Positions 13,161-24,440 are shown, numbered from the stretch's first letter. The stretch: DNA of 64,000 nt from Xestospongia bergquistia (GCA_963965975.1 OZ014413.1:6207501-6271500), one strand, 5' to 3'. Made by a program: numbers and translations. The notes: generated from the letters alone by a model not told the origin.

Positions 13161-13539
13161 AATGATTGACATACCATAACCTACTTAAAATGAAAAAGGA
13201 CATCCTTCTAGATTTATTCAGCAAACATTAAACATAAACAAGGAGTCTTTTTCTAATCACATCAATTATCTGATGATATGATATATATTCATTTGCTCTA
13301 GTATTATAATAAGTCTCTTTGTGAATCAATCAACTAAGAATGAGTATAACAATAATCAGAGTCGATGTTCTTAAAGGCTGCACTTATTACATTTATTCCT
13401 GTTCAGAATGCTGGTACATATCATCAATCTTGGGGTTGATGTCATTGAGTGGATCTTTTTAGTTAGAACAGGACCTAGAGGTTAATGATAAGTCATAGAT
13501 AAATACAAAGTGCAATTTATGAGATGATTATCATGATGT
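13161..13539. other. No gene seen
   Basis: AT-rich spacer upstream of the third transporter relic. A short frame near 13440-13485 reads DVIEWIFLVRTGPRG, but it is too short to interpret. Confidence 0.35.
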
Positions 13540-13800
13540 TGAATTATTATTGAGCTCTATTATTGAGACTTGTTACACTAAAGAAAACATATTAAATATT
13601 TTGTTTATGGAAGCACAAAAAAATCTTCACATACTAATAAAGATGACAGTAGTCAAGCTAAAATTAATGTTGCCTTCCATACTATATGGGATGAACATAG
13701 CAGAGATAAGGTATAATATGAGTACTGTGCTAGACAGTAATTTGTGCTTTGATATGTGTAGGAGGTGAGAGGTCTGATGGAGAAATGAAAGTTTTGAAGA
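13540..13800 (+). repeat. Dispersed repeat shared with 23220-23450
   Basis: The blocks GGAAGCACAAAAAAATCTTC, ACTAATAA, TTGCCTTCCATACTAT and a preceding GACCTAGAG recur in the same order and orientation at 23130-23450. The pairing suggests an old interspersed element or duplicated gene scrap. A 72-codon plus-strand frame spans it here but is not conserved as a frame in the other copy. Confidence 0.5.
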
Positions 13801-15740
13801 GAAGGTTATACTACTCAAAGAGGAGTTACTCCATAATAGCAAACTTGTGAGATCAAAAATATCAAATGAAGTTATGATGTATGCACACACATGTAAATAA
13901 TCCTTATGTATTATTTTAGTTGCTTCAAAAGGAGAGTTATAGTAAACTAAGTTAGTCTTTACTGTCCAAGAAAATGAAAGTGAGAAGCAGAGAAAAGTTA
14001 TTAATATACAGTCTAACATTTTGTGGACACATTAAACACAATTTAATTAAGGGAATGATCTATTTTGTAAAGATAAAAATTACAGGAGGTTAGGCTATAA
14101 TTTTAACCTATATCAGCAGAAATTAAAAGATCCACTAACCAATCTTCTATTTAATTAATAGACCTTCAAACTGTTCCTTGTATTTACAGCTTAATATACT
14201 AAAGTATTACTATTAGACTATCCTTATTTGAGATTATACCTTATGTTATAGGTTCTATTGTACTATGTGTTACTGCACTCACTGACTTGTCTTATCTAAA
14301 TAGTGAACCTCTCCTCTCAGGTTGAACTCTCTAAAAACACACAAATATCAAGAATTACAGATAATATAGAAGAGAAATAGTGCTTTAGAAATAAAACTAA
14401 AGTAAGAGGATATATTTTAACAGAGATCAAATATGTTGTTTATTGAGAACTAAAAGAATTTCATTTTAAACAGACTCAAGAGACAAACTTTAGGTTAGGT
14501 GATTTGGAAAGATTGTTATCACAACAGGAGGTAAACCCCTGACCTAACAAGTAAAAAGCTAATTAAAGTATTAATATACTTAATTAATGTAGGATCTTAG
14601 TATTATGAACGATATGGTTAAGAGTGTTGAAAGAAGTGGGAGGGGCTGTCCACTATATAATGTGTCACATCTTGACAAAAGGGAAACAGCGCTGCAGATC
14701 AACATCAAATAACCTAAGTTTACTTTTACTATTCTAGTGTAGGTATCCTAGGTTATCATAATAAGTTGTTTTGTAATAATTTACTGCTTGTGATAGTAAA
14801 ATGACACAGTTACTGTCAACTGAGTATTATATATATATATCAAGACTTTTAACTTGACATTCATTAATATCAGTTAATTCCGTGTACTAATTAAATTAAG
14901 AAATTAAAATTTTGAATTGGGCGTGGTTGTTAAATGCTGCAATGGTGCAGACAACGCCATCTCAAGTCTTTTGAAGGAAAGAAATAGTGGAATAAAAGGA
15001 AGAAATATCATAATTATGAATAATTTGTTATTATATATTGTCTATTGTATTCAAGACTAGTTGTACAATTGTGTACCTGTTATATGTTTCCCCAATGCTT
15101 ATGGCCAATTTGATGCAGCACTTATGCTGTAATCACAAAGTTTAGGGATAAAACTTTAGAAAAGGAAGTGACAATGGAAAATATTGTAAATACAGTCAAT
15201 AAAATTAGGACAGGTTTATACAATTAACAGGCAAGGAAGGTGAGTTGTTTATTAAAAGCTGGTGGAGGAGCCAAGAGAGGTGCTGATTTAGTTGAATTTT
15301 AAGCTGAATTTGGTTATGATCACTGATTTTCATTAACTGTAAAAACTTTGAGTTTGTTATGATTAAATTAACATAGTGATCAAACTATAGAATACTCTTT
15401 TGATAATTCTATGAATTATCAGCGACTTCACCAGTTGTACCATACCAAAGTATATCATCTATGTGATATATTTTCTATTATAATTGGTTTACATACACAG
15501 TCATAGTTAGAAATGATCAAATAAGGCCAGTAATGTAAGAGTTATTACAGTGTTAAAAAAATAAACTTCTGGATAGCCCAGGGATGTTGTTATGAGAACA
15601 GGAAATAACAGCTGAATCTGTGAATATTAGTAAAATGACGATTTAAGTAGGTTTTTAGATGGTCATGTATGAAGAGCCATTTTTTGAGTTATTTTCAAGA
15701 TACATAAATTATAATAAGTTAATATGAGTGATCAGTGAAA
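13801..15740. other. Gap without a gene
   Basis: A GC-richer patch at 14636-14715 contains GGGAGGGGCTGTCCACTATA and a TATA-like ATATAAT, and looks promoter-like on the plus strand, but no reading frame follows. A short TA run lies at 14828-14841. Nothing else stands out. Confidence 0.35.
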
Positions 15741-15744
15741 ATAA

Positions 15745-16310
15745 ATTACCTGTAATGTCTAGATGAAGCAAAAAGAATGTCCAGTATAATGGCATGATCT
15801 TTGTAGACAAATAACACTCACTCATTAATAGCTGATGATAATTGCAGACCCATATTCTTGTCGGTATTGGTAATACGCAGTTTGTAATGTCCACACATTC
15901 AAGCAAACAGCATGAAATCCTGGATGGTCAGTAATACATAGGAGTTCAGGTATCTAGCTTCTTCCATTTTCTCATTCATTTTTATAATTTCTTGGCAGCA
16001 AATCCATTCCTTTGAAGTACTCATGATTACACAGTGGTTACATGCACACCTATAATCAACATATAATACATATTACAAACGTTATTCCTCATTTATGTTC
16101 ATACCAACTAAGTTTAAAAAATGCTTGGCTATCACTTGGTTCATATAAATAAGACAAAACAATACCAGCAAAAGAATCTTCATCTTCACTATAATCATCC
16201 AGCATTGGACTTGAATATGGTTCAGATCCACTAGTTTTTCGTTAGCAAGCTTAAGTACATCCATCTCTATAACAGGTGCGAAACTATCGATTTGCATGTG
16301 TTCATCTTGT
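15745..16310 (-). pseudogene. P2X7-tail-like zinc/cysteine domain relic
   Basis: Minus-strand pieces resemble the cysteine-rich cytoplasmic tail domain known from P2X7 receptors, which I recall as a free-standing, multi-copy domain in sponges and cnidarians. An acidic lead (SGSEPYSSPMLDDYSEDED) lies near 16150-16230. After a pyrimidine tract and AG near 16050 comes CACNHCVIM...EWICCQEI, then CITDHPGFHAVCLN near 15920 and TAYYQYRQEYG near 15860. The order and Cys spacing fit the family. At least two frame shifts and the lack of an open start mark it as broken. The naming rests on memory of family motifs. Confidence 0.55.
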
Positions 16311-16358
16311 GATGTTATAATACTTTTCGCCGATTTTGCTGCTTAAACAGGAAGAAGA

Positions 16359-16426
16359 TGGCTGACTTACGATTGAGCAAGGTTTTACTTCGTTTTATTT
16401 CAAAAGAAAGATCCATGTCAAGAAAA
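16359..16426 (+). other. Possible orphan first exon, head-to-head with the P2X7-like relic
   Basis: An ATG opens a 22-codon frame (MADLRLSKVLLRFISKER...) that ends at a GTAAGG donor-like site at 16427. It lies about 50 bases from the presumed start side of the minus-strand relic. No following exon is visible before the tandem repeats at 16.6 kb, so this may be chance. Confidence 0.25.
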
Positions 16427-16639
16427 GGAGTAAGGTTACCATGTTATCATATTATTATTTAACGAATAAACAAATTTGAAAAATTTCTAAATACGCATTT
16501 TAGTTACCATTTAATTATAAAAAATATGACGTCATAATTTGCGAGATAAACATAGAATATAATTCCATTGAGTGCACCAATCATCAATGTAAGTCTAAGA
16601 GTATATAACAGGTAAATTTGGAGAGGACTATATTAGCTT

Positions 16640-17523
16640 AACTACCCAGTTCAAGTACTGGTTACTGTTGTATATCTCTCATTCTCAAGCTTATTAATAG
16701 CAATTATTGTTGTGTTTATCAGAGCAAGAATCTATTATGACTCAGATAGTAGTTACTAAGTTTGATATTGAAATGGATCAATAGAATATAGTGGTGAATC
16801 TCTTCTCGTACATTGGTAAATGTCTTTTAAGTTATTCCCAACAGTCTAACATTGATTGATTTTGGAAAATCTAACTTGTATTAGTGCAATTATTAAATTA
16901 TATCTACATTTACTTTCAATATAATTTAGTGCAAAAGATAACAACGACAACATCAATACTTAAGTAGTTAGTTCATATGTTATTTAGCTCAATCAAACTC
17001 ATTTTAAAATGCTCTTTTTCAATTTTCAATATGTTACCTCAATTAGCAAGACTTGTGACAAAGAAACTCTCTAATCACTCTGTGTACATTGTTATGAAGG
17101 TCCATTATGTGATAGTTGTAGTAAATAGGCTTAATGAATGTAAAACCTAAGTGTGGTATTTGGTTCAACAGAATGTAAAGTATGAAGTACTTGGTGGTTG
17201 ACATTAGTCCTGTATGTAATAGCTGGTCCCCTCCTCTTTACCTATTATATACTGTTAGACTTACATATATTCTATGCTCATCTTGCAAATTATGATGTCA
17301 TAGTTTCTTATCATTAATCTTTATCAAGACCATACTCAAAGTTTGTCTTATTTTTTTGTCAGCATTGAATCTGAATCTTGGTTTTCCTCAATGTTTTTAT
17401 GATGGAAATGATAGTTATGGAAAGTTGGTCTCAGTTTATTAGTTACAATTTATATATTGACAATAGTTGTCATCCTTATTATTCTCAGTCACTTGTCTCT
17501 CAAGCTTTCTAACAGATTAGTGT
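16640..17523 (+). repeat. Tandem unit 1 of about 884 bases, ectodomain-deleted copy of the receptor gene
   Basis: The unit begins with a coding scrap of the receptor's membrane region (CAAGTACTGGTTACTGTTGT) and passes into the same upstream sequence that precedes the intact gene. It reaches an ATG at 17010 equivalent to the ATG at 18779. After about ten codons (MLFFNFQYVTS) it jumps directly to the Cys-rich neck ISKTCDKE...CVHCYEGPLC, residues about 820 onward of the intact protein, and continues to TM4 before the next unit begins. Stops interrupt the frame. The ~800-residue ectodomain is cleanly missing. Confidence 0.8.
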
Positions 17524-18408
17524 AACTACCCAGTTCAGGTACTGGTTACTGTTGTACATCTCTCATTCTCAAAACTATTAGTAGCAATTATTGACATATT
17601 TACCTCAACAAGAATCTATTATTATTTAGATAGTAGTTAGATAGTAGTTGGTATTGGGATGGGTCAATAGAATATGATGGTGAATCACTTCTTATGCATT
17701 TAAGTTATTCCCAACAGTCTAACAGTGATTGATTTTAGAAAATCTGAAAGATTAACTTGCATTAGTGCAATTATTAAATTATATGTACCTTTACTTTCAA
17801 TATAATTTATTGCAAAAGATAACAAAAATAACTACAACATCAATACTTAAGGAGTTAGTTCATATGTTACTTAGTTCAATTAAACTCATTTTAAAATTCT
17901 CTTTTTCAATTTTCAATATGTTTATCCCAATTAGCAAGACTAGTGATAAAGACTCTCTCCAGTCACTCTGTGTACATTGTTATGAAGGTCCATTTTGTGA
18001 TTGTTGCAGTAGGCTTAATGAAGATCAAAACCTAAGTGTGGTATTTGATTCAATAGAATGTAAAGTATGTAGTAATTGGTGGTTGACATTAGTCCTGTAT
18101 GTAATAGCTGGTCCCCTCCTCTTTACCTGTTATATACTCCTAGACTTACATATATTCTATGCTCATCTTGCAAATTATGATGTCATAGTTTCTTATCATT
18201 AATCTTTATCAAGACCATACTCAAAGTTTGTCTTATTTTTTTGTCAGCATTGAATCTGAATCTTGGTTTTCCTCAATGTTTTTATGATGGAAATGATAGT
18301 TATGGAAAGTTGGTCTCAGTTTATTAGTTACAATTTATATATTGACAATAGTTGTCATCCTTATTATTCTCAGTCACTTGTCTCTCAAGCTTTCTAACAG
18401 ATTGGCTT
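17524..18408 (+). repeat. Tandem unit 2 of about 885 bases, ectodomain-deleted copy of the receptor gene
   Basis: It has the same layout as unit 1: membrane-region scrap, promoter-like block, then neck plus the first membrane segments. Here a frame from the ATG at 17918 runs to 18202 (about 94 codons). It covers PISKTSDKDSLQSLCVHC, EGPFCDCCSRLNEDQNLSVV, ECKVCSNWW and one membrane helix before a stop. The ancestral ATG position has become ATT. It could encode a small one-helix protein, but decay is more likely. Confidence 0.75.
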
Positions 18409-18778
18409 AACTACCCAGTTCAAGCACTGGTTACTGTTGTACATCTCTCATTCTCAAAACTATTAGCAGCAATTATTTACATATTTACCTCAACAAGAGT
18501 CTATTATTATTCAAAAAGTAGTTAGATAGTAGTTGGTATTGGGATGGGTCAATAGAATATGATGGTGAATCACTTCTCATGCATTTAAGTTATTCCCAAC
18601 AGTCTAACAATGTTTGGTTTTGGAAAATCTGAAAGATTAACTTGCATTTGTGCAATTATTAAATTATATCTACCTTTACTTTCAATATAATTTATTGCAA
18701 AAGATAACAAAAACAACTACAACATCAATACTTAAGGAGTTAGTTCATGCTGTTTAGTTCAATCAAACTCTTTTTAAA
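18409..18778 (+). promoter_or_regulatory. Truncated third unit forming the upstream region of the intact receptor gene
   Basis: The first ~180 bases are again a degenerate coding scrap (QVLVTVVHLSFSKLL). The next ~190 bases up to the ATG are nearly the same as the corresponding blocks in units 1 and 2 (for example TTACTTTCAATATAATTTAT and CATCAATACTTAAGGAGTTA). Conservation over three copies makes it the best candidate for promoter and 5' UTR. No clear TATA box was identified. Confidence 0.5.
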
Positions 18779-21700
18779 ATGCTCTTACTGTCAGCTATCT
18801 TGATATTTCATTTTCTAGTAAATTGTTTTGAAACATATCATGTTAACTCAGCATCAGATTTAGAAAAGTACCTGTGTGATACAACGTGGTCCTCTCAACA
18901 CCTTGTTTTATCATTAAACAGCTCTGTTAATTTTACTCTCTTGCATGGTATCTTTTGTCAAGTGACAAGCAACCAAACTAGTAAGATTGACATACACAGT
19001 GATTCTCAAACAGAATGGGCAACTATAATATGTCTTCAAAATGATACATCAGAGATTCCTCCACAGCACAGAAGAGGTCTTGTATTCTTTAACACTATAG
19101 TGACTCTGCAGCGATTGATATTTAAGGATTGTGGTACATATCTCTCTACTATACAAGATGCTGCAATTACTCACTACCTCAATAGTTCATCTCTAAATTA
19201 CACTTCATCTCATGCCGCTGCCTTAGTCTTTGTTCATTGTCAGGTGAATATAACTCGAGTTAAAATCTACTACTCATATGGGTTTGCTATGATTGGTGTA
19301 AATCTGAATGATTCTAGTATCAGTGAAGTTAATATATCATATTCAACCCTTAGTACTAACCTATATCGTCATACTAAAGACAAAAGAAGGACAATTGGTT
19401 GTGGTGCTCTTCTACATTTTCTTGATCATCAACTAATGATGTATCCTACAAATGTTAATGTCAACTATGTATATCTTAAAAATAACTTTGATTTGCACAA
19501 AGGGTATTCCTATATCACTGAGTTCTCTAATAATTACTTGAATATTGTTAATGCTGCTGGTCTGACTGTAATTTATACTCAAAAAAAATATTTTGCCAGT
19601 GTTACTATTAACAATACAGAATTTATATCTAATGTGGGAAGCTTTAATTCACCAGGTGGTCTGCTTGTTCTTCATTACAACAGTTCTCTTAACACAAGCA
19701 CAATTGTTAATAACTCTCTGTTTTCTGATAATGCTAATGGTCCTAAGTCATTTTTACATGGAGCAGCTCTTGCTTTATATTGGATTAAAGTAACATATTT
19801 GTCCATGACACAACCCCAATTATTGTTAATTCAAAATACAAACTTTTATAATCACACAGGACATTGTCATAATTGTTCATCTACTGGTGCTATATATGTT
19901 GGTGTAGCTGAATTTGACAAGACTGTTAAAATAGATATTATTTTTAAAAATTGCAGTTTTCAAAATAACTCAGTAGACAAAACTGGAGCTTGTCTTTTTA
20001 TGTCTGTCTATGATAATGCTATGAAGTTTGCAAACATGTCCGTTGTTCTTGAAGATATATACGCAAGGAATAACTCTCAAACTCTAGCATTTAAGCCTGT
20101 TTCGACTGCAGGAATCTTCTCATTTAGTAGCGTAGCAAATGTGTCTATTACTGGAACGTCAAACTTCACTAACAACTATGGATCTGTGATTGATGCTTTC
20201 AGCTCTAATGTTTATCTGTCAAAATATGCCAATGTGACTTTTAGCAACAATGTTGGATCCAGTGGTGCTGCTATTAGATTACTAGGTAATGGATATCTTT
20301 ATATTAGTGGAGGAGCTGTAGTTAACTTTATTTATAATCAGGCTCAGGAATTTGGTGGAGCAATATATGCAAATTCTGGTATAAGAAATAGCTTATTACT
20401 AAAAGAACAATGTATCATAAAAGTAATTGATATCACAAAGGAAAGAAATATTTTTTTCACAGAAAATGAGGCTATCTATGCTGGTAATTCAATATTCGCC
20501 TATCCACTCTTTTCCTGCCGATTCGAGCCAAAAATTTCAAATAATTCAGCATTGCTAGAATTTTATAGGAAACACTTTCATTTCATTGAAAACAAGAAAG
20601 TGAATAAACTGCACACTGTATCAACTTCAGCTTCAAAATTAACTTTGTGTTATCCTAATGGTACACACAGAAATTCCAACAAATCATTTAACACCTATCC
20701 AGGTCAGAAGATCAAGATCTACATGGCATCTGTTGATGCTGTAAAGCGAGCTGTCTCCTCAACTGTTAAAATCACTGTTACTAAAAATAGAAAGATTTTA
20801 GAACTACATAACAACCAAGAACAAATACTTAATGAAGGTAATGATTGTACCTCATTTGAACTTAAAATATATAGCAAAGTCTCTAACACCACTGAAGGAA
20901 AGTTAGTATTTTCTATACCCAACTTCCCAGCTGCTCTAATTGTCAATGTTACAGTACAACGTTGTCCTTTAGGTTTTGTTTGGTACAATAAAACACAACA
21001 ATGTGTTTGCTCATCAGCTTTTTATAACGAAGACTTTTATTTGTTTTATGATTATAAGGCTGATTGTGACATTGATTACCTGTCAATGGAAAGACCAGGT
21101 TTTTCTGCTATTACCTGGGCTGGTTATATGAATACATCTGCACGTTTTGGTGTCTCAATGCCATGTCCAATTGGTTATTGTAATCCTAATGGAGATTTTT
21201 TTTGCAGTTCTTCAACCAACAATATTACAATATCAACTAGCAAGACTTGTGACAAAGGAACTCTCCAATTACTCTGTTTACATCATCGCGAAGGTCCATT
21301 GTGTGGTAGTTGTGGTAGGCTTAAAGAAGGTCATAAACTAAGTGTGGTGTTTGGTTCTACAGAATGTAAACAATGTAGTAATTGGTGGTTGTTGACATTA
21401 GTCCTCTATGCAATAGCTGGTCCCCTCCTCATTTACCTGTTATATGCTCTCAAACTTACATTGACAACTGGTACACTCAACGGAATTATATTTTATGCTC
21501 ATATAGCTAATTGTGGCATCATAGATCTATTATTATTAAATGTTCATCAAAAGGCATACTCAAAGTTTAGTCTTATTTTTTTGTCTACATTGAATCTGAA
21601 TCTTGGTTTTTCTCTATGTTTTTATGATGGGATGACAGAGTTATGGAAAGCTGGTCTCAGTTTATTATTTCCACTTTATATGCTAGCAATAGTTGTTGTC

Positions 21701-22555
21701 CTTATTATCCTCAGTCATTTTTCTCTCAAGCTTTCTAACAGAATAGCTCATTCTTCAGTTCAAGTACTGGTTACTGTTATACATCTCTCATTCTCAAAAC
21801 TATTACTAGCAATTATTGATGTGTTTATCTCAGCAAGAATCTACTATGATTCAAATAGTAGTTACAAAGTTTGGTATTGCGATGGGTCAATAGAATATGG
21901 TAGTGGATCACATCTTATTCTAATGATCATTACATTTGCAATTGTCACGTCTTTCTTGTTACCTTATGTCCTTGTTCTCCTATTTGCTAGAAAAATACGA
22001 CGTACTAGCATAAACAAATACATTCGACCTCTGCAAGAAGCTATCCATGCTCCATATAAGGAAGGTAAAGAGTGCTGGTTTGTGGCTCGACTGGTTTTCT
22101 TCATTGGAATATGTGCAATATATGTATCAATGAGAACTAGCTCCGTTTTTAAAATATATGTTATATCAACTCCCTTGTTAGTTTTTCTACTGCTCTTACA
22201 TGTTTACTTCAAACCATATAAGAACAAAGTGATATACTACCTTGACTGTTGGCTTATATTTAACATTGTTATAATATACACAACAACTTGGTTTTTCTTT
22301 ATGGAACAAAAATATCAAGCTATTGCAAAGTTTGTGTCTGTTATGGTCTTTTTAGTGTTCCTTACATTCTTGGCAACATTGTTGTATCATATTCTACTGG
22401 TAACTGGCAAGATGTATTCAATAACAGTAATATTTCAATTGATGCAACACAAGTATAAGCAGAAAATGCTCTCACACAAACCATTAAAGACAGCTGTTGG
22501 CTCATTTTACAATTCATGTGAATACAGAGAACCTTTATTAAGTTCTAGTAACTAA
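18779..22555 (+). CDS. Large receptor-like protein: signal peptide, beta-helix-like ectodomain, Cys-rich neck, about ten membrane helices
   Basis: 1258 codons, one exon, intact. Residues 1-17 form a signal peptide (MLLLSAILIFHFLVNCF). Residues about 20-730 are a Ser/Asn-rich ectodomain with many N-x-S/T sites and recurring blocks such as NNTEFISNVGS, SLFSDNANG, NTNFYNHTG, CSFQNNS and FGGAIYANSG. These are typical of right-handed parallel beta-helix repeats. A Cys-rich neck (about 730-865) contains CPLGFVWYN, CPIGYCNP, CDKGTLQLLCLHHREGPLCG and ECKQCSNWW. About ten hydrophobic segments follow (roughly 867-890, 903-922, 930-948, 960-978, 993-1016, 1045-1070, 1101-1120, 1127-1145, 1154-1175, 1186-1208), with a ~50-residue polar tail. 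The neck-plus-helix layout recurs in uncharacterised sponge and cnidarian proteins that I recall, but no function is known to me. A cell-surface receptor or adhesion role is inference. Confidence 0.85.
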   Translation: MLLLSAILIFHFLVNCFETYHVNSASDLEKYLCDTTWSSQHLVLSLNSSVNFTLLHGIFCQVTSNQTSKIDIHSDSQTEWATIICLQNDTSEIPPQHRRGLVFFNTIVTLQRLIFKDCGTYLSTIQDAAITHYLNSSSLNYTSSHAAALVFVHCQVNITRVKIYYSYGFAMIGVNLNDSSISEVNISYSTLSTNLYRHTKDKRRTIGCGALLHFLDHQLMMYPTNVNVNYVYLKNNFDLHKGYSYITEFSNNYLNIVNAAGLTVIYTQKKYFASVTINNTEFISNVGSFNSPGGLLVLHYNSSLNTSTIVNNSLFSDNANGPKSFLHGAALALYWIKVTYLSMTQPQLLLIQNTNFYNHTGHCHNCSSTGAIYVGVAEFDKTVKIDIIFKNCSFQNNSVDKTGACLFMSVYDNAMKFANMSVVLEDIYARNNSQTLAFKPVSTAGIFSFSSVANVSITGTSNFTNNYGSVIDAFSSNVYLSKYANVTFSNNVGSSGAAIRLLGNGYLYISGGAVVNFIYNQAQEFGGAIYANSGIRNSLLLKEQCIIKVIDITKERNIFFTENEAIYAGNSIFAYPLFSCRFEPKISNNSALLEFYRKHFHFIENKKVNKLHTVSTSASKLTLCYPNGTHRNSNKSFNTYPGQKIKIYMASVDAVKRAVSSTVKITVTKNRKILELHNNQEQILNEGNDCTSFELKIYSKVSNTTEGKLVFSIPNFPAALIVNVTVQRCPLGFVWYNKTQQCVCSSAFYNEDFYLFYDYKADCDIDYLSMERPGFSAITWAGYMNTSARFGVSMPCPIGYCNPNGDFFCSSSTNNITISTSKTCDKGTLQLLCLHHREGPLCGSCGRLKEGHKLSVVFGSTECKQCSNWWLLTLVLYAIAGPLLIYLLYALKLTLTTGTLNGIIFYAHIANCGIIDLLLLNVHQKAYSKFSLIFLSTLNLNLGFSLCFYDGMTELWKAGLSLLFPLYMLAIVVVLIILSHFSLKLSNRIAHSSVQVLVTVIHLSFSKLLLAIIDVFISARIYYDSNSSYKVWYCDGSIEYGSGSHLILMIITFAIVTSFLLPYVLVLLFARKIRRTSINKYIRPLQEAIHAPYKEGKECWFVARLVFFIGICAIYVSMRTSSVFKIYVISTPLLVFLLLLHVYFKPYKNKVIYYLDCWLIFNIVIIYTTTWFFFMEQKYQAIAKFVSVMVFLVFLTFLATLLYHILLVTGKMYSITVIFQLMQHKYKQKMLSHKPLKTAVGSFYNSCEYREPLLSSSN

Positions 22556-23219
22556 TGCAAACAAACAATTTTATTATTAATTATTTGTTATTTAAAACAA
22601 ATAAATGTATCATTAATAAAAATTAATTTGATATACTAAATTGTACTGTAAATACACTGAAGTTTCTTTATTTTTAATTCTTTTTTGATTGAGGTCAGGC
22701 TCTGTTAAATAAAATTTAATGTTTTTCTATTATTGGCATGATAACGTCTGATGCTAACCACATCAAACAATTAATGATGTGATCGTGTGATCGGTTGTTA
22801 TAACCACATATTAATTCTTAACATTATTTGTTGACTGGAAATATATAGCATTGATAATCGAGGACATATAATAATGAATTGTATAGCTTAGATTTCATTT
22901 AAACTGTAACAAAGATAACAAAAACTTCAGGCAATTGACTAGATCAGTTAAATAATTATATAATTTTTGATATCTACCAACAAAATAATTGGTTTAGCAC
23001 TCTTTAGAAATAATATATTATATGATACAGTTCTTCAATTCAAGACATTAGAAGTTCTTAACCATATCACTATAAATTTTAACTGGCTGCATTTATATGT
23101 GTAGTTCATGTCAGTTATGAACTACACATACATATTCAGGTCCTAGAGATTGATGGAAAGTCATATTTGGTCCTCTTATTAATGCAAAGAATGATTTAGG
23201 AAATAATTGAAGAAGCATT
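22556..23219. other. 3' flank of the receptor gene, no gene seen
   Basis: AT-rich, with AATAAA-like signals soon after the stop (ACAAATAAATG near 22598). A small imperfect inverted repeat around GTAGTTCATGTCAGTTATGA (23101-23128) is present. No coding signal. Confidence 0.4.
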
Positions 23220-23460
23220 GAATTACTATTATTCAGTTTTATCATTTGGACTTCTTATGCTCCAGAAAAAAAATATAATTATTCTTGGAGGCACAAAAAA
23301 CTTCACACACTAATAATGACGGGAAGCTAACAATTACCTTCCATACTATCTCTGGTATTATGTCTGTTGATTCAACTATTAAACTATAAGATAAACTACA
23401 AAAATTTTGTACTAAAGTGGTACTGGCAACAAGCATGTCACTAACAACAATCATAATTTC
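23220..23460 (+). repeat. Dispersed repeat shared with 13540-13800
   Basis: Contains GGAGGCACAAAAAACTTCAC, ACTAATAATG and TACCTTCCATACTATC in the same order as the 13.5-kb copy. Frames are not conserved between the copies. Confidence 0.5.
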
Positions 23461-23559
23461 AACAAATTTCATTGAAAACTATTAATATGTCTTATTTGTT
23501 GTAATTAGACTTCATTATTTCTCCTTTCTTATTCTTCGTATATTAGGTGCAAATTGGAC

Positions 23560-24440
23560 GAGATATAAATCATACTGCTTTGAATAATAAAAATTAATAA
23601 TTGTTGGATTCTTTATTGCAATGATTACGTTATAAATTTTATACTTTGTACATTTAAATGGATTGCTGTAGTTTGTATTATTCAGTTGCAGCTTTTCTAT
23701 TTTAGATATGGTCTTTTTGGAGCTATTGTGATCTAATTTGTTACTGATCAATTTAATTTTACATCATCTCAAGATTTAAATAGTTTGGTTTATTTTTTTT
23801 TTGTATGAACTCTTATATCTTTGGTTCTGTTGTACCTATTGTCATGATTGTAGTCTTGTCTTTTGTTCCTTCAACAATCAATTGGTTATTGAGCCAGTTC
23901 AGTACAAAAATCTTATCAAACTAATCTGGAGTGCAATGAAGAATGTTGTAACTCACAAACAAGGAAATGAGACCAAGTTAGTTTACATATGGAAAGGTTT
24001 CACCATCCAGACTAGACCTAGATAAAAAAGTTATGAAGCATTTGGCACTGTCAAAGTAGAGGATACCAAAAAATTTTATATATACTTAGTATTGTTTTAG
24101 GGACCTTTGGATATGAATTTCCTGACACTAATCCAAAATTTCTCACAAATACTTATTTTATGGAAAAAAGATGGTCCAAATATTTTTATAGGAAATCTGC
24201 TGCTGACAATCCTCTGGCAGTTCTGTATCTTTTTATTGTATTTGCTCTTCCTTTCTATCAATTTACAATATTTCTTTTCTACTTTCACTGAATGCTAATC
24301 ATGTTGAGAATTATATTGATCAGAAAAGTGGCACTGCTAATGAAGTCAATAATGACAAGTTTGATTATGAAATTAAATTAGATTACATAAATGGATTTTA
24401 CTAAATTAAGAACACTTCATTCACTATTTTCAATACTACA
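23560..24440 (+). pseudogene. Decayed POT/SLC15-like transporter of the 52/61-kb subfamily
   Basis: Plus-strand sequence follows the intact gene at 61233-62858. ACTTTGTACATTTAAATGGA (23642) matches the helix-3 region. CCTTCAACAATCAATTGGTT and AATCTTATCAAACTAATCTG (near 23860-23925) match the CCF..HLVIE and NPIKLIW loop. Blocks at 24080-24300 match the following helices. The two conserved signatures RSAFTYGE and RYGGPF are unrecognisable, and stops occur throughout, so this is an old dead copy. The C-terminal ~150 residues are missing. Confidence 0.7.

Noticed and set aside
13627-14019. 130-codon minus-strand frame
   Set aside because: Rich in Ser, Leu and Phe from AT-rich antisense sequence, no domain, no splice or start support, and it overlaps a dispersed repeat whose other copy does not keep the frame.
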